Assembly: GCA_026398135.1 (NCBI GenBank)
Contig: JAPLTN010000013.1
Coordinates: 1-38,322, forward strand
Length of the DNA: 38,322 nt
Source: Verrucomicrobiota bacterium
GTDB taxonomy: Bacteria; Verrucomicrobiota; Verrucomicrobiia; Opitutales; Opitutaceae
Direction of reading: 5' to 3'
Below the pieces are notes generated by a model. That model did no database searches. It was not told the origin of the DNA and saw nothing but the letters and a program-made list of their open reading frames with translations. The translations under genes and the position numbers were made by a program. Of the stretch, positions 8,613 through 16,866 are shown in pieces. Each line of letters starts with the position of its first letter. The stretch's first letter is position 1.

Positions 8613-9527
8613 ATGAAAGCAGCCCCTTCCCTCACTCGGTTTCTCGGTCTGGCGGCGGCCGCCTTGGCCTTGGGCCTGGTCGCTTGCCGACCCGGCCAAG
8701 ATTCGCAAACGAGCCCGGGAACTGCCGAGACCCCGGCTGAACCTCGGTATCCCATGACCGGTCAAGTGGTTAGTGTGCTCACGGAGCGCGGATCCTTGCT
8801 GGTGGATCACGCCGCGATCCCGGGCTACATGCCGGCCATGACGATGGAGTTTCAGGTCGGAATCGGCGACCTGGCCCTGGCCAAGCCGGGAGCCCGGCTG
8901 CGGGCGACCTTGATCGAGGTAGCAGGCGGGAATTTCCGGCTTGAAGGGGTTTGGTGGGAAAACGCCACCGCCGAAGCCGAGATCAACCGCGCCTCATCGG
9001 CGTTGCGCGAGGAGACCACGATTCGCGGTCGAAAAGCCTACCGCGAAGTGGGGGAAAACCTGCCCGATTTCGCGCTCTACAACCAAGAAGGCCAGGTCAT
9101 TCCGGTCGGTCGCTGGCGCGGCAAGCAGGTGATGCTTAATTTCATTTTCACCCGCTGCACGGTCGCGGCGATGTGTCCGGCCGCAACGCTCAAAATGATG
9201 CAAACCCAGGCCAAGGCGAAGGCGGCCGGCATCCCTAATATCGAGTTCGTCTCCATCACCCTGGACCCGGAGTTTGATACCCCCGGCGTGCTCAAGGAAT
9301 ATGCCCAGCAGCGCGCCATCGATACCACCAACTTTTCGTTTCTCACCGGTCCGGAGAGCGCGATTAAGGACCTGTTCAAACAATTCGGAATTTTAACCGA
9401 TATGCGCGGCGGCGTGCTCAACCACACCCTCGCCACCCTGCTGATAAACGAACAAGGAAAGATCGTGTGGCGCGTCGATGGCTCGGGTTGGTCGCCGGAT
9501 GATTTTGTAGCCAAGATGGCGCGTTGA
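8613..9527 (+). CDS. CusF-SCO1 fusion lipoprotein, copper delivery to cytochrome oxidase
   Basis: 304 residues. The N-terminal signal ends in a lipobox, GLVAC with C25. Residues about 44-115 form a CusF-like copper domain (H66 in VDHAAIPGYMPAMTM; M73, M76, M78). Residues about 145-304 form a thioredoxin-fold SCO1/SenC domain with C182 and C188 (RCTVAAMCP) and the conserved His H271 in NHTLATLL. The cysteines are five residues apart, not three as in classical Sco CxxxC. Sco proteins deliver copper to, or reduce, the CuA site of cytochrome oxidase; the CusF part would hold Cu(I). The gene is divergent from ctaA, in keeping with that role. The ATG at 8613 was chosen because it directly precedes the signal peptide. 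Confidence 0.9.
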   Translation: MKAAPSLTRFLGLAAAALALGLVACRPGQDSQTSPGTAETPAEPRYPMTGQVVSVLTERGSLLVDHAAIPGYMPAMTMEFQVGIGDLALAKPGARLRATLIEVAGGNFRLEGVWWENATAEAEINRASSALREETTIRGRKAYREVGENLPDFALYNQEGQVIPVGRWRGKQVMLNFIFTRCTVAAMCPAATLKMMQTQAKAKAAGIPNIEFVSITLDPEFDTPGVLKEYAQQRAIDTTNFSFLTGPESAIKDLFKQFGILTDMRGGVLNHTLATLLINEQGKIVWRVDGSGWSPDDFVAKMAR

Positions 9528-9574
9528 GCCCGCCTCCCCCACCCTCCCAATCCTGCGAATCGCCAGATCCCAAG

Positions 9575-10540
9575 ATGTCCCTTTCCAATGCCACCCCCCC
9601 CGCGGAATACGCCAAAGTAAACTGGACCGGCGTCGCGTGGATCACTGGCGGAGCATTGGCCTTGTACTTGGGGTTTCGCGCTCTGCCCACCGGCACGAAT
9701 CTGCATCACATGGATTTCCAAGTGCAGGGGGCCAACGCCTTGGAGATGTGCGACCCGAGCCGCCCTCAGTTCATTCCGGTGGTGGCGGCCCGATCGCCGG
9801 TGCGCTTGGAGTTACGCGCCGCATCTGCTGTGATTCCGACCGCAGGGCAGGAAACGCGATTCACCCTCACGCTGACCACGGCAGCCGGTCAACCGATCGG
9901 CCCGGTGGATCTGGCGACCGTGCATACGCGGAAGCTGCACCTGCTCGTGATCGATCCTACGCTTGGGGACTATCAGCATCTGCACCCCGAGCCGGGCGCG
10001 CAGCCGGGTGAATGGACTTTTACCCATACGCCGCGCCGCGCCGGGGCGTATCGCGTTTTTGCCGATTTCACTCCGGTGGCCACCGGGCGCGGACTTTATG
10101 CCTTTGCCGACTATACCGCGAGGGAAGGCAAGATGCCCGAAACTTCCGCCACCACATTGACCCGACTCGGCGAAGAAGCCGTTGTTGAGGAGTGGCGCTT
10201 CCGGCTCGCGACGGGCGACGGCAAACCCGTTCGCGCCGGCGAGCCCGCGATTCTGACTTTTTCCGGTCGCGAACTGGCGGGCGGCGCGGTGCCGCTGAGC
10301 TTGGTCATGGACGCCTACGCGCATCTCGTCGCATTTGACGAGCGCCGAAGCGGCTTCGCCCACTTGCACCCGCGGGGAGATGCCCCGGGCGACTACCGCG
10401 TAAGCATCCCGGACGCCCGCGCCCCTCGCCTGACCTTTGATCTGATGATTCCCGAGCCCGGCCATTACGTGGTCTGGGCGCAGGTGAATCTCCAAGGTGG
10501 CGAACACTTCCTGCCCTTCGCGTTAGAGGTGGGACGATAG
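9575..10540 (+). CDS. exported protein with two YtkA-like His-motif domains, probably copper handling
   Basis: 321 residues from the ATG at 9575. A TTG at 9524 overlaps the SCO1 stop and would add 17 Pro/Ser-rich residues. One N-terminal membrane helix (about 18-36 from the ATG) anchors it outside the cytoplasm. Two similar beta-rich modules follow, each with a His cluster: LHLLVID..DYQHLHPEPG and AYAHLVAFDE..GFAHLHPRGD. Both end in AG-YRVFADF or PGHYVVWAQ strands. The pattern matches proteins of the YtkA-like/copper-associated type found next to SCO genes. Pairing with the SCO1 gene suggests copper binding or oxidase assembly. The exact function is not established. Confidence 0.75.
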   Translation: MSLSNATPPAEYAKVNWTGVAWITGGALALYLGFRALPTGTNLHHMDFQVQGANALEMCDPSRPQFIPVVAARSPVRLELRAASAVIPTAGQETRFTLTLTTAAGQPIGPVDLATVHTRKLHLLVIDPTLGDYQHLHPEPGAQPGEWTFTHTPRRAGAYRVFADFTPVATGRGLYAFADYTAREGKMPETSATTLTRLGEEAVVEEWRFRLATGDGKPVRAGEPAILTFSGRELAGGAVPLSLVMDAYAHLVAFDERRSGFAHLHPRGDAPGDYRVSIPDARAPRLTFDLMIPEPGHYVVWAQVNLQGGEHFLPFALEVGR

Positions 10541-10550
10541 AGCGTCGCAC

Positions 10551-10580
10551 AAAAAAGCCGGCCCTGTTTCCGAGGCCGGC
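10551..10580 (-). terminator. rho-independent terminator of tkt
   Basis: Read on the minus strand, GCCGGCC pairs with GGCCGGC around a 10-base loop and is followed by six T, 34 bases after the tkt stop. It also faces the end of the gene at 10540 and may act weakly in both directions. Confidence 0.8.
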
Positions 10581-10613
10581 CAAAACGAATACGCTTCGAA
10601 CGTTGCGCGTTGC

Positions 10614-12599
10614 TTACAGGCTTTGCGCGGCGGCAACGACCGCCTCGGCGGTGATGCCGAGTTCCTTCATCACGGTGTTGCCCGGGGCGCTGATGCCAAA
10701 GCGGTCGATGCCGATCACCTTGCCGTCGAGCCCGACGAACTGATACCAGAGCCCGGTTACGCCGGCCTCGATGGCGACGCGCTTGCGGCAGGAGCTCGGC
10801 AACACGCTCTCGCGATAACCCGCGCTCTGGCGCTTGAAGCGCTCGAAGCTGGGCATCGAGACCACGCGCACGCCGCTGCCGAGGGTCTTGGCGGCGTTGA
10901 CCGCAAGGTGCAGTTCGGTGCCGGTGGCCAGGAGGATGTGGGTCAACTCGGAGGACTCGCGGACGGCGACATAGCCGCCATACTGCACGCCGGAGCGACG
11001 CGCCTCGGCGGGGATATCGTTCAGGATGGGCATCGCCTGGCGCGAAAGCGCGAGCAGGGTGGGACCATCGGTGCGGCTGTAAGCGGCGGCAAAGGCACCG
11101 GCGGTCTCTTCGGGATCGCCGGGGCGGATCACATCGAGGCCGGGGATGACGCGCAGGCCGGAAACGGTCTCAACCGGCTGATGCGTGGGGCCGTCCTCGC
11201 CTACGCCGACGGAGTCGTGGGTGTAGATGTAGGTGACGGGCAGCTTGCACAGCGCGGCGAGGCGCATGGCGGGGCGGGAGTAGTCGGCAAACACCAGGAA
11301 GGTCGCGACCGAGGGCTTGAAGATACCGTCGTAGGCGATGCCGTTGGCCATGGCGGCCATGGCGTGTTCGCGGATGCCGAAGCGGATGTTGCGACCGGCA
11401 CGGTTGGCAGGCTCGAAATCCTTGTCCGCGGCGATGTAGTTCAACGTGGAGCCGTAGAGGTCGGCGCTGCCGCCGATGACGAGAGGCAGCTTGGCCGCAA
11501 GGGGCTGAAGCACCTGCTGGCCGGCGGCGCGGGAGGCGAGTTTCACGTCGGCGGCGAAGTTAGGGATAACGGCGGAGAGCTCCTCGGCGGTGACCACGGC
11601 GGCGCGGCTTTCGAGCAGGGCGGCCTTCTCAGGGTTGGCGGCGGCCCACTCGTTAAACATCTTTTTCCACTTCTTGTAGGTGCGCTCGGCCTTCTTTTTG
11701 AGCCCGTCAAAGTGGGCGCGAACCTCAGGGCTGACGAAAAAGTGCTGATCGGCGGGCAGACCGAGACCGGCGCGGGCGGCGTCGATAAACTTGGCGCCGC
11801 CTTCGCCGTGGCCCTTGGAGGTGCCGGCGACTTCGGGGATGCCCTTGGCGATCGTGGTCTTGGCGATGATGATGTTGGGCGCGCCGGTGGCCTTCTTGGC
11901 CTTGGCAACGGCCTTGGCGACGGCGGCGATGTCGTGGCCGTCCACCAGTTGCACGTTCCAGCCGAGGGCCTTGAAGCGTTTCACGAAGTCGTCGTCCTGC
12001 GACTTGTTGGCCATCGCGTCGAGGGTGACGTCGTTGGAGTCGAAAATCAGGATAAGGTTATCCAGCTTCTGGTGGGCGGCGAAGGATATGGCCTCAAGGG
12101 CGACGCCTTCCTGCATGCAGCCGTCACCGGCAAGGGCGATGACGTGGCTGTCAAAAATCTGGTGCGTCTCGGTGTTAAAGCGAGCGGCGGCCATCTTGCC
12201 GGAGATCGCGAAACCCACCGCGTTGGCAACGCCTTGGCCGAGCGGGCCGGTGGTGCATTCGACACCGGGCGTCTCGTGGAACTCGGGATGGCCGGGGGTC
12301 TTGGAATGGAGCTGGCGGAAGTTTTTCAGCTCATCGATCGGGAGATCGTAACCGCTGAGGTGCAGCCAGGAGTAGATAAACATCGAGCCGTGGCCGGCGG
12401 AGAGCACGAAGCGGTCACGGTTGAGCCAGCGCGGGGCGCTGGGGCAGTGGGAGAGCGCGCCACCGTAAAGTGCGGCACCGACTTCGGCTGCACCGAGTGG
12501 CAGGCCGAGATGGCCGGAGTTGCTCTTGTGCACGGCGTCCATGGCGAGGCCACGGGCTTGGTTGGCGGCTTGGGCGAGGAGGGAGAGGTCGAGTGCCAT
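10614..12599 (-). CDS. tkt: transketolase
   Basis: Thiamine-diphosphate enzyme of the non-oxidative pentose phosphate pathway, moving two-carbon ketol units between sugar phosphates. 661 residues, the normal length, from the ATG at 12599 (MALDLSLL). Upstream sequence is open but not protein-like. Family motifs: [15 protein letters not shown] near the N-terminus; the ThDP/Mg motif [23 protein letters not shown]; the pyrimidine-domain motif [16 protein letters not shown] with the catalytic Glu; and [18 protein letters not shown] with RPGDPEET. Single gene with its own terminator (10551-10580), separated from rplS upstream by another terminator, so it needs a promoter in 12600-12790. Confidence 0.96.
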   Translation of the reverse strand: MALDLSLLAQAANQARGLAMDAVHKSNSGHLGLPLGAAEVGAALYGGALSHCPSAPRWLNRDRFVLSAGHGSMFIYSWLHLSGYDLPIDELKNFRQLHSKTPGHPEFHETPGVECTTGPLGQGVANAVGFAISGKMAAARFNTETHQIFDSHVIALAGDGCMQEGVALEAISFAAHQKLDNLILIFDSNDVTLDAMANKSQDDDFVKRFKALGWNVQLVDGHDIAAVAKAVAKAKKATGAPNIIIAKTTIAKGIPEVAGTSKGHGEGGAKFIDAARAGLGLPADQHFFVSPEVRAHFDGLKKKAERTYKKWKKMFNEWAAANPEKAALLESRAAVVTAEELSAVIPNFAADVKLASRAAGQQVLQPLAAKLPLVIGGSADLYGSTLNYIAADKDFEPANRAGRNIRFGIREHAMAAMANGIAYDGIFKPSVATFLVFADYSRPAMRLAALCKLPVTYIYTHDSVGVGEDGPTHQPVETVSGLRVIPGLDVIRPGDPEETAGAFAAAYSRTDGPTLLALSRQAMPILNDIPAEARRSGVQYGGYVAVRESSELTHILLATGTELHLAVNAAKTLGSGVRVVSMPSFERFKRQSAGYRESVLPSSCRKRVAIEAGVTGLWYQFVGLDGKVIGIDRFGISAPGNTVMKELGITAEAVVAAAQSL

Positions 12600-12638
12600 A
12601 TGATATTTAGGAAAAGGACTTAGGGTTTTGGAGTGTTC

Positions 12639-12644
12639 GTTATA
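12639..12644 (-). promoter_or_regulatory. possible -10 element for tkt
   Basis: TATAAC on the minus strand, about 40 bases before the tkt start. No good -35 is found 16-18 bases upstream, so this is only a weak candidate in the otherwise empty 12600-12790 gap. Confidence 0.25.
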
Positions 12645-12793
12645 CTGGAAACAGCGGGAAAGTAAGGTGTAGAAAGGTCGTGGTGCGCGGGGAAGCCCAA
12701 AGGCCATGAAAAAAATAGCACAAGGGGACGAGACTGATTGATGGAGCGGAAACCTGCTAGTGCGCGGAGCAGGGAATCGCCTGTGCAAACCAC

Positions 12794-12822
12794 AAAAAAA
12801 CCCCGGGGTGTTCCGGGGTTTT
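12794..12822 (-). terminator. terminator of rpsP-trmD-rplS
   Basis: AAAACCCCGG and CCGGGGTTTT form a perfect 10-bp stem with a 6-base loop. On the minus strand it is followed by three more T. It lies 25 bases after the rplS stop and separates the operon from tkt. Confidence 0.88.
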
Positions 12823-12847
12823 GGAGTAGGGCGGGATAAGCGCCGGG

Positions 12848-13225
12848 TTAAGCCTTGGCGGCTTCGGTCTTGGTGTTGTCGAAGCGCTTGACGTTGACCT
12901 GCATGGCGGCCTTGCCCTTGAGATCGCGGAGATAATAGAGACGGGCGCGGCCGATCTCGGACTCGCGATCCACCTCGATCTTCTCGATGTTGGGGGAGTT
13001 GACGGGGAATACGCGCTCGACGCCTTCGCCGTAGCTGATGCGACGCACGGTGAAGGTCTCGTGGATGCCGTGACCCTTGCGGGCGATGACGATGCCGGCG
13101 AAGAGCTGCGTGCGCTCTTTGTCGCCTTCGCGTACCTTGGTGTGCACCTTGACGCCGTCGCCGACCTTAAAGGACGGGACGCTGCGGATCTGGGCGGAGG
13201 TGATCTCTGTGATGATCGGATTCAT
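12848..13225 (-). CDS. rplS: 50S ribosomal protein L19
   Basis: 125 residues from the ATG at 13225 (MNPIITEI), which overlaps the trmD stop by ATGA. A longer open frame (start 13297) is only the trmD region in another frame. Typical L19 pattern: [33 protein letters not shown] and [20 protein letters not shown], then [24 protein letters not shown]. It sits at the 30S-50S interface of the ribosome. Last gene of rpsP-trmD-rplS, followed by a strong terminator. Confidence 0.96.
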   Translation of the reverse strand: MNPIITEITSAQIRSVPSFKVGDGVKVHTKVREGDKERTQLFAGIVIARKGHGIHETFTVRRISYGEGVERVFPVNSPNIEKIEVDRESEIGRARLYYLRDLKGKAAMQVNVKRFDNTKTEAAKA

Positions 13226-13911
13226 GACGTGTAAGGTTTTTCGAGTAAATCGGGTCGGACGAGGCGGGTTTTTTTCACGCGTTCCTCGTGTCGCCACTTT
13301 TCGATTTCAGTGTGGTTGCCGGAAAGAAGGACTTTCGGCACGGACTGACCTCGGAATTCGGCGGGACGCGTGTATTGCGGGAAGTCGAGAAACCGACCGG
13401 TGAAAGATTCGTGTGTCAACGACTTTTCATCACCAAGCACGCCGGGGATGAAACGAGCCAGCGCGTCGATGGTGACCGCCGCGGGTAAAGTGCCATTGGT
13501 AAGCACGTAATCGCCGATGCTGATCTCTTGATCAATCACGAGGTCGCGAATGCGTTGATCAATGCCTTCGTAGTGTCCGCTAAGAAAAATGATATGCTGC
13601 TGGGTGGAGAGATCGCGGGCGATTTTCTCCGAGAGGGGTGCGCCATCGGGCGTGAGATAGATGCGACGACAACCCGGAGTTTGCAACTGCTCTATGGCTG
13701 CAACCACGGGCTCGGGCTTCATAACCATTCCGGCCCCGCCGCCAAAAGGGCGGTCGTCAGCGGTCCGGTGTTTATCGGTGCACCAAGCCCGCAGATCATG
13801 GACCGCGACGCCCAGCTTTTTGGTCTCGATCGCCTTGCCCAGAATGCTTTCGGCCAAAAATCCCTCCAGCATGCGCGGGAAAAGCGTCAGGACGTCGATA
13901 TGCAGCGGCAT
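13222..13911 (-). CDS. trmD: tRNA (guanine-N1)-methyltransferase TrmD
   Basis: SPOUT-class enzyme that makes m1G37 in tRNAs and so prevents +1 frameshifting. 229 residues. Motifs: N-terminal [21 protein letters not shown]; the knot segments [11 protein letters not shown] and [17 protein letters not shown]; then [12 protein letters not shown] and [12 protein letters not shown]. Aligned by eye with E. coli TrmD, the catalytic Asp169 (in EDSF) is replaced by Glu (THESF). Second gene of the operon, with a terminator-like hairpin between it and rpsP; rimM, which usually lies between them, is missing. Translationally coupled to rplS. Confidence 0.95.
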   Translation of the reverse strand: MPLHIDVLTLFPRMLEGFLAESILGKAIETKKLGVAVHDLRAWCTDKHRTADDRPFGGGAGMVMKPEPVVAAIEQLQTPGCRRIYLTPDGAPLSEKIARDLSTQQHIIFLSGHYEGIDQRIRDLVIDQEISIGDYVLTNGTLPAAVTIDALARFIPGVLGDEKSLTHESFTGRFLDFPQYTRPAEFRGQSVPKVLLSGNHTEIEKWRHEERVKKTRLVRPDLLEKPYTS

Positions 13912-13920
13912 AGGGAGAAA

Positions 13921-13951
13921 TAAAAACGCCCCGGAAATGAATCCGAGGCGT
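13921..13951 (-). terminator. terminator-like hairpin between rpsP and trmD
   Basis: On the minus strand ACGCCTCGGA pairs with TCCGGGGCGT (one mismatch) around a 6-base loop and is followed by TTTTTA. It lies 25 bases after the rpsP stop and 10 before the trmD start. It may be a leaky terminator that makes more S16 than TrmD and L19. Confidence 0.65.
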
Positions 13952-13976
13952 CAAAATGCAAAAAACTAAAGGCTGC

Positions 13977-14252
13977 TTAGGCGGCGGCGGGAGCGGCGAC
14001 CGGGGCGGCGGCGGCCTTTTTGGCGGCCTTGATCAAGCTATGAGCGGTATCGGTGGGGGTGGCGCCCTTGCTCAGCCAGTAGTCAACGCGGTCCACCTTG
14101 AGGCGCAGGCCGTCGGCTTTGGCGCGAGGGTTGTAGGTGCCGAGAATTTCGGTGGCGGCACCATCACGGCGGGAACGAGCTTCGGCGATTACGACGTGAT
14201 AAACGGGATTGTGAGTCGAACCGATGCGGGAGAGGCGGATTTTAAGGGCCAT
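13977..14252 (-). CDS. rpsP: 30S ribosomal protein S16
   Basis: 91 residues, normal length. Conserved start MALKIRLSRIGSTHNPVYHVV, then AEARSRRDG, LGTYNPRAK and DRVDYWLSKGATPTDTAHSL; the tail is Ala-rich. First gene of rpsP-trmD-rplS. Its upstream region has a perfect -35 hexamer and three GCAAAACGC repeats (minus strand). No Shine-Dalgarno sequence precedes the ATG at 14252. Confidence 0.96.
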   Translation of the reverse strand: MALKIRLSRIGSTHNPVYHVVIAEARSRRDGAATEILGTYNPRAKADGLRLKVDRVDYWLSKGATPTDTAHSLIKAAKKAAAAPVAAPAAA

Positions 14253-14294
14253 GTAAGGACTTGGGACGAGGGCTAGTGATTTGGAAAAGGGTGG

Positions 14295-14323
14295 AAAACA
14301 CCGGTCGCACCATCTGGTGTCAA
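14295..14323 (-). promoter_or_regulatory. candidate promoter of rpsP operon
   Basis: On the minus strand TTGACA (14318-14323) is a perfect sigma-70-type -35 hexamer. At 17 bases spacing the -10 position is TGTTTT (14295-14300), a poor match. It lies about 45-70 bases before the rpsP start. Confidence 0.4.
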
Positions 14324-14326
14324 GTC

Positions 14327-14362
14327 GCGTTTTGCGCCGCGTTTTGCTTGGGTGCGTTTTGC
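14327..14362. repeat. three direct copies of GCGTTTTGC
   Basis: Exact 9-mers at 14327-14335, 14339-14347 and 14354-14362 (starts 12 and 15 bases apart). They lie just upstream of the rpsP -35 element and about 95 bases before the aldo/keto reductase start. They look like a tandem regulator-binding array. Confidence 0.55.
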
Positions 14363-14454
14363 TCGGGCGAAGGGTCTTTTACCGTTCTGGATGCGCCGGA
14401 CCGCGCGCTCGACTTTAAGCACGCACCCGCCGTCATCAGTTTCGAGCCCAAACT

Positions 14455-15447
14455 ATGACTTACCTCGCCAACCCCGCCCGCTACGACCGTCCCGCTTTCC
14501 ACGCCCGCTGCGGTCGCTCCGGCCTGCTGCTCCCGCGCATCTCGCTCGGCCTTTGGCACAACTTCGGCGGCGTCGATGCCTTTGAAAACGGCCGCGCCAT
14601 CGTGCGCCGCGCCTTCGACCTGGGTGTCACCCACTTCGACCTCGCCAATAATTACGGCCCGCCGCCCGGTTCCGCCGAAGCCAACTTCGGTCAACTCCTC
14701 CAGCTCGATCTCGCCGCCCACCGCGACGAATTGATCATCTCCACCAAGGCCGGCTACATCATGCACCCCGGCCCCTACGGCAATTGGGGCTCGCGAAAAT
14801 ACCTGCTCTCCTCGCTTGACGCCTCGCTCAAACGCCTGCGCCTCGACTACGTGGATATTTTCTACCACCACCGCCCCGATCCCAATACTCCACTGGAGGA
14901 AAGCATGGGGGCGCTCGCCCAAGCCGTCCGCAGCGGCAAGGCCCTCTATGTCGGCCTTTCCAACTACGACGCGCCCACCACCGCCCGCGCCGCGCAAATC
15001 CTCCGCGAACTCGGCGTACCCGCCCTCATCCACCAACCGGTTTACAACATGTTCAACCGCTGGATCGAACCCGCCCTGCTCGACGTGCTCGAAGCCGAGG
15101 GCATGGGCTGCATCCCGTTTTCTCCACTCGCCCAAGGCCTGCTGACCAACCGCTACCTCGGCGGCATCCCCGACGACGCCCGCGCCGCCAAAGCCCACGG
15201 CTTCCTCAAAGCCGAACGCGTCACCCCGGAGGTGCTCGCCAAAGTGCAAAAACTCGGCGCGCTCGCCCAAGCACGCGGCCAATCTCTCGCCCAACTCGCC
15301 CTCGCCTGGGTGCTGCGCGATCCGCGCGTCACCACCGCACTCATCGGCGCGAGCAAAGTCAGCCAGCTCGAGGACTGCGTCGGCGCGGCCAGCGACACCA
15401 ACTTCAGCGCCGCCGAACTCTCCCAGATCGACAGCATCCTCGCTTGA
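14455..15447 (+). CDS. aldo/keto reductase, YghZ (glyceraldehyde-3-phosphate reductase)-like
   Basis: 330-residue NAD(P)H-dependent TIM-barrel oxidoreductase. The AKR tetrad is visible: D62 and Y67 in HFDLANNYGPP, K98 in IISTKAGY, and His138/139 in DIFYHHRPD. The pattern (YGNWGSRKYLLSSLDASLKRL, YNMFNRWIEP, CIPFSPLAQGLLTNRYL) matches the E. coli YghZ/AKR14 group, which reduces methylglyoxal and L-glyceraldehyde 3-phosphate. The physiological substrate here is uncertain. rsmE begins at a TTG overlapping its stop (TTGA), so the two are likely co-translated. Divergent from rpsP with about 200 bases between starts. Confidence 0.9.
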   Translation: MTYLANPARYDRPAFHARCGRSGLLLPRISLGLWHNFGGVDAFENGRAIVRRAFDLGVTHFDLANNYGPPPGSAEANFGQLLQLDLAAHRDELIISTKAGYIMHPGPYGNWGSRKYLLSSLDASLKRLRLDYVDIFYHHRPDPNTPLEESMGALAQAVRSGKALYVGLSNYDAPTTARAAQILRELGVPALIHQPVYNMFNRWIEPALLDVLEAEGMGCIPFSPLAQGLLTNRYLGGIPDDARAAKAHGFLKAERVTPEVLAKVQKLGALAQARGQSLAQLALAWVLRDPRVTTALIGASKVSQLEDCVGAASDTNFSAAELSQIDSILA

Positions 15448-16172
15448 ACCTGGTCCTCTTCATCGCCGCCGAACTACCCGGCCGCCTCCCGCTGGCCGAC
15501 CCGCGCGCGCAACACATACTCAAGGTGCTGCGCCGCTCCCCCGGCGATACGTTTCAAGCCGGCCTGATCGACGGTCCACTGGGCAACGCCACCCTGCTCG
15601 CCGCCGACGCCACCGCGCTCACCCTCGGCTTCGCACCCAGCCAAGAGCCCCCTCCCCTGCCGCCGATCACCCTGCTCATCGGCCTCCCCCGACCCCAGAC
15701 CGCGCGCGACATCCTGCGCGACGCCACCACGCTCGGCGTTGCCCGGATTCACTTTATAAGCACCGAGCGCACCGACCCCAACTACGCCTCCGCCAGCCTC
15801 TGGACTTCCGGCGAATGGCAGCGCCATCTGCTTACGGGTGCCGCCCAAGCCTGTGATACCCGCCTGCCCGAAGTCACTTGGACACACTCTCTCGCCTCCA
15901 TTCTCGCGACCCTTTCACCCCCTGCCTCCGCGTGCCGCCTGGCTTTGGACAACTACGAAGCCACCCGCCCGCTCGCCTCCGCTCTGCCCCACACGCTTAA
16001 CTCCCCGCTCATCCTTGCCCTCGGCCCCGAGCGCGGCTGGGGCCCGGCGGATCGCACCGCCCTGCGCGCCGCCAACTTCGCCCTGTGCTCACTCGGCCCG
16101 CGCGTGCTCCGCCTCGAAACCGCCGTGACCGTGGCTCTCGGACTCGCCTTGCACGCCACCGGCGCACCTTAA
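15444..16172 (+). CDS. rsmE: 16S rRNA (uracil1498-N3)-methyltransferase RsmE
   Basis: 242-residue SPOUT methyltransferase that makes m3U1498 in 16S rRNA. The TTG start at 15444 overlaps the preceding stop (TTGA) and gives the expected N-terminus. Motifs: HILKVLRRSPGD (PUA-like domain), DILRDATTLGVARIHFISTERT, GAAQACDTRLPEV, LALGPERGWGPAD and LGPRVLRLETAVTVAL (SAM-binding knot). It converges on rsmD, and the two stop codons share the palindrome TTAA (16169-16172). Confidence 0.92.
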   Translation: MNLVLFIAAELPGRLPLADPRAQHILKVLRRSPGDTFQAGLIDGPLGNATLLAADATALTLGFAPSQEPPPLPPITLLIGLPRPQTARDILRDATTLGVARIHFISTERTDPNYASASLWTSGEWQRHLLTGAAQACDTRLPEVTWTHSLASILATLSPPASACRLALDNYEATRPLASALPHTLNSPLILALGPERGWGPADRTALRAANFALCSLGPRVLRLETAVTVALGLALHATGAP

Positions 16173-16735
16173 GCGCGACGAAAAAAACCCACCGTAGGCT
16201 GCCGAACGCCCCGCCCGATACGTTTGGCCAAGACCCATCCCGCAGGCGCCAGCTCGATTTCCCCCGGATACTCAAAGACGACCAGCGGATCCGTCCCGCC
16301 CGCCGTCACCTCTAGCAGCCCCGCAAACAAACACGGCGCGATCTCGGAGATAATCGGATAAGGCGGATCGACGAAAATCAAATCCGGCGCGACCTCGCCC
16401 ACCGCCGGACGCCAACTCACCGCATCGCCCGTCACCAGCCGCACCTCATTCGGCTCGCGCCGCGCGCTCTTCGCCACCACCGCGATGTTTTGCCTCACGC
16501 AGGCCGCCGCCTTGGCGTTTTGCTCCACGAAAGTCCCGCCCGCCGCGCCCCGGCTCCAAGCTTCCAAACCATAAGCGCCACTCCCGGCGAAAAGATCCGC
16601 AAAAACAGCCCCGGCCAGACGAGCCGCCAGCGCGGAAAACACCGCCTGCCGCATGCCATCGGTCGCCGGACGCACGGCATCGCCCTTGGGCACCGTCAAC
16701 ACCGCACCTCTCGCCGCTCCACCGCTGATTCGCAT
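16169..16735 (-). CDS. rsmD: 16S rRNA (guanine966-N2)-methyltransferase RsmD
   Basis: 188 residues from the ATG at 16735 (MRISGGAARG). Upstream codons are open but do not resemble the family. Rossmann-type methyltransferase with the family motifs RPATDGMRQAVFSALAAR, FADLFAGSGAYGLEAWSRGA (SAM binding), FVEQNAKAAACVRQNI and the catalytic DPPYP. It methylates G966 of 16S rRNA. It ends tail to tail with rsmE, sharing TTAA, and starts divergently from mlaE, whose start is 131 bases away. Confidence 0.93.
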   Translation of the reverse strand: MRISGGAARGAVLTVPKGDAVRPATDGMRQAVFSALAARLAGAVFADLFAGSGAYGLEAWSRGAAGGTFVEQNAKAAACVRQNIAVVAKSARREPNEVRLVTGDAVSWRPAVGEVAPDLIFVDPPYPIISEIAPCLFAGLLEVTAGGTDPLVVFEYPGEIELAPAGWVLAKRIGRGVRQPTVGFFRRA

Positions 16736-16866
16736 AAATAGTGTTTCGGAAAACAACCGGCCAGCCGCCGCCCCGCAAGAACCGAGTCCTTCCATTGCAC
16801 ACTGCATTCGACGTAACTTTTTCATTGGTCATCGGTCTTAAATGCAGGGACTCTGCTCCTCCCCTC

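Noticed and set aside
10623-12623. 666-codon open frame on the plus strand opposite tkt
   Set aside because: Exact antisense of transketolase, with Gly/Asp/Val-rich shadow composition caused by codon bias. The same applies to long frames opposite mlaF-mlaD, uxaC, argG and argJ.
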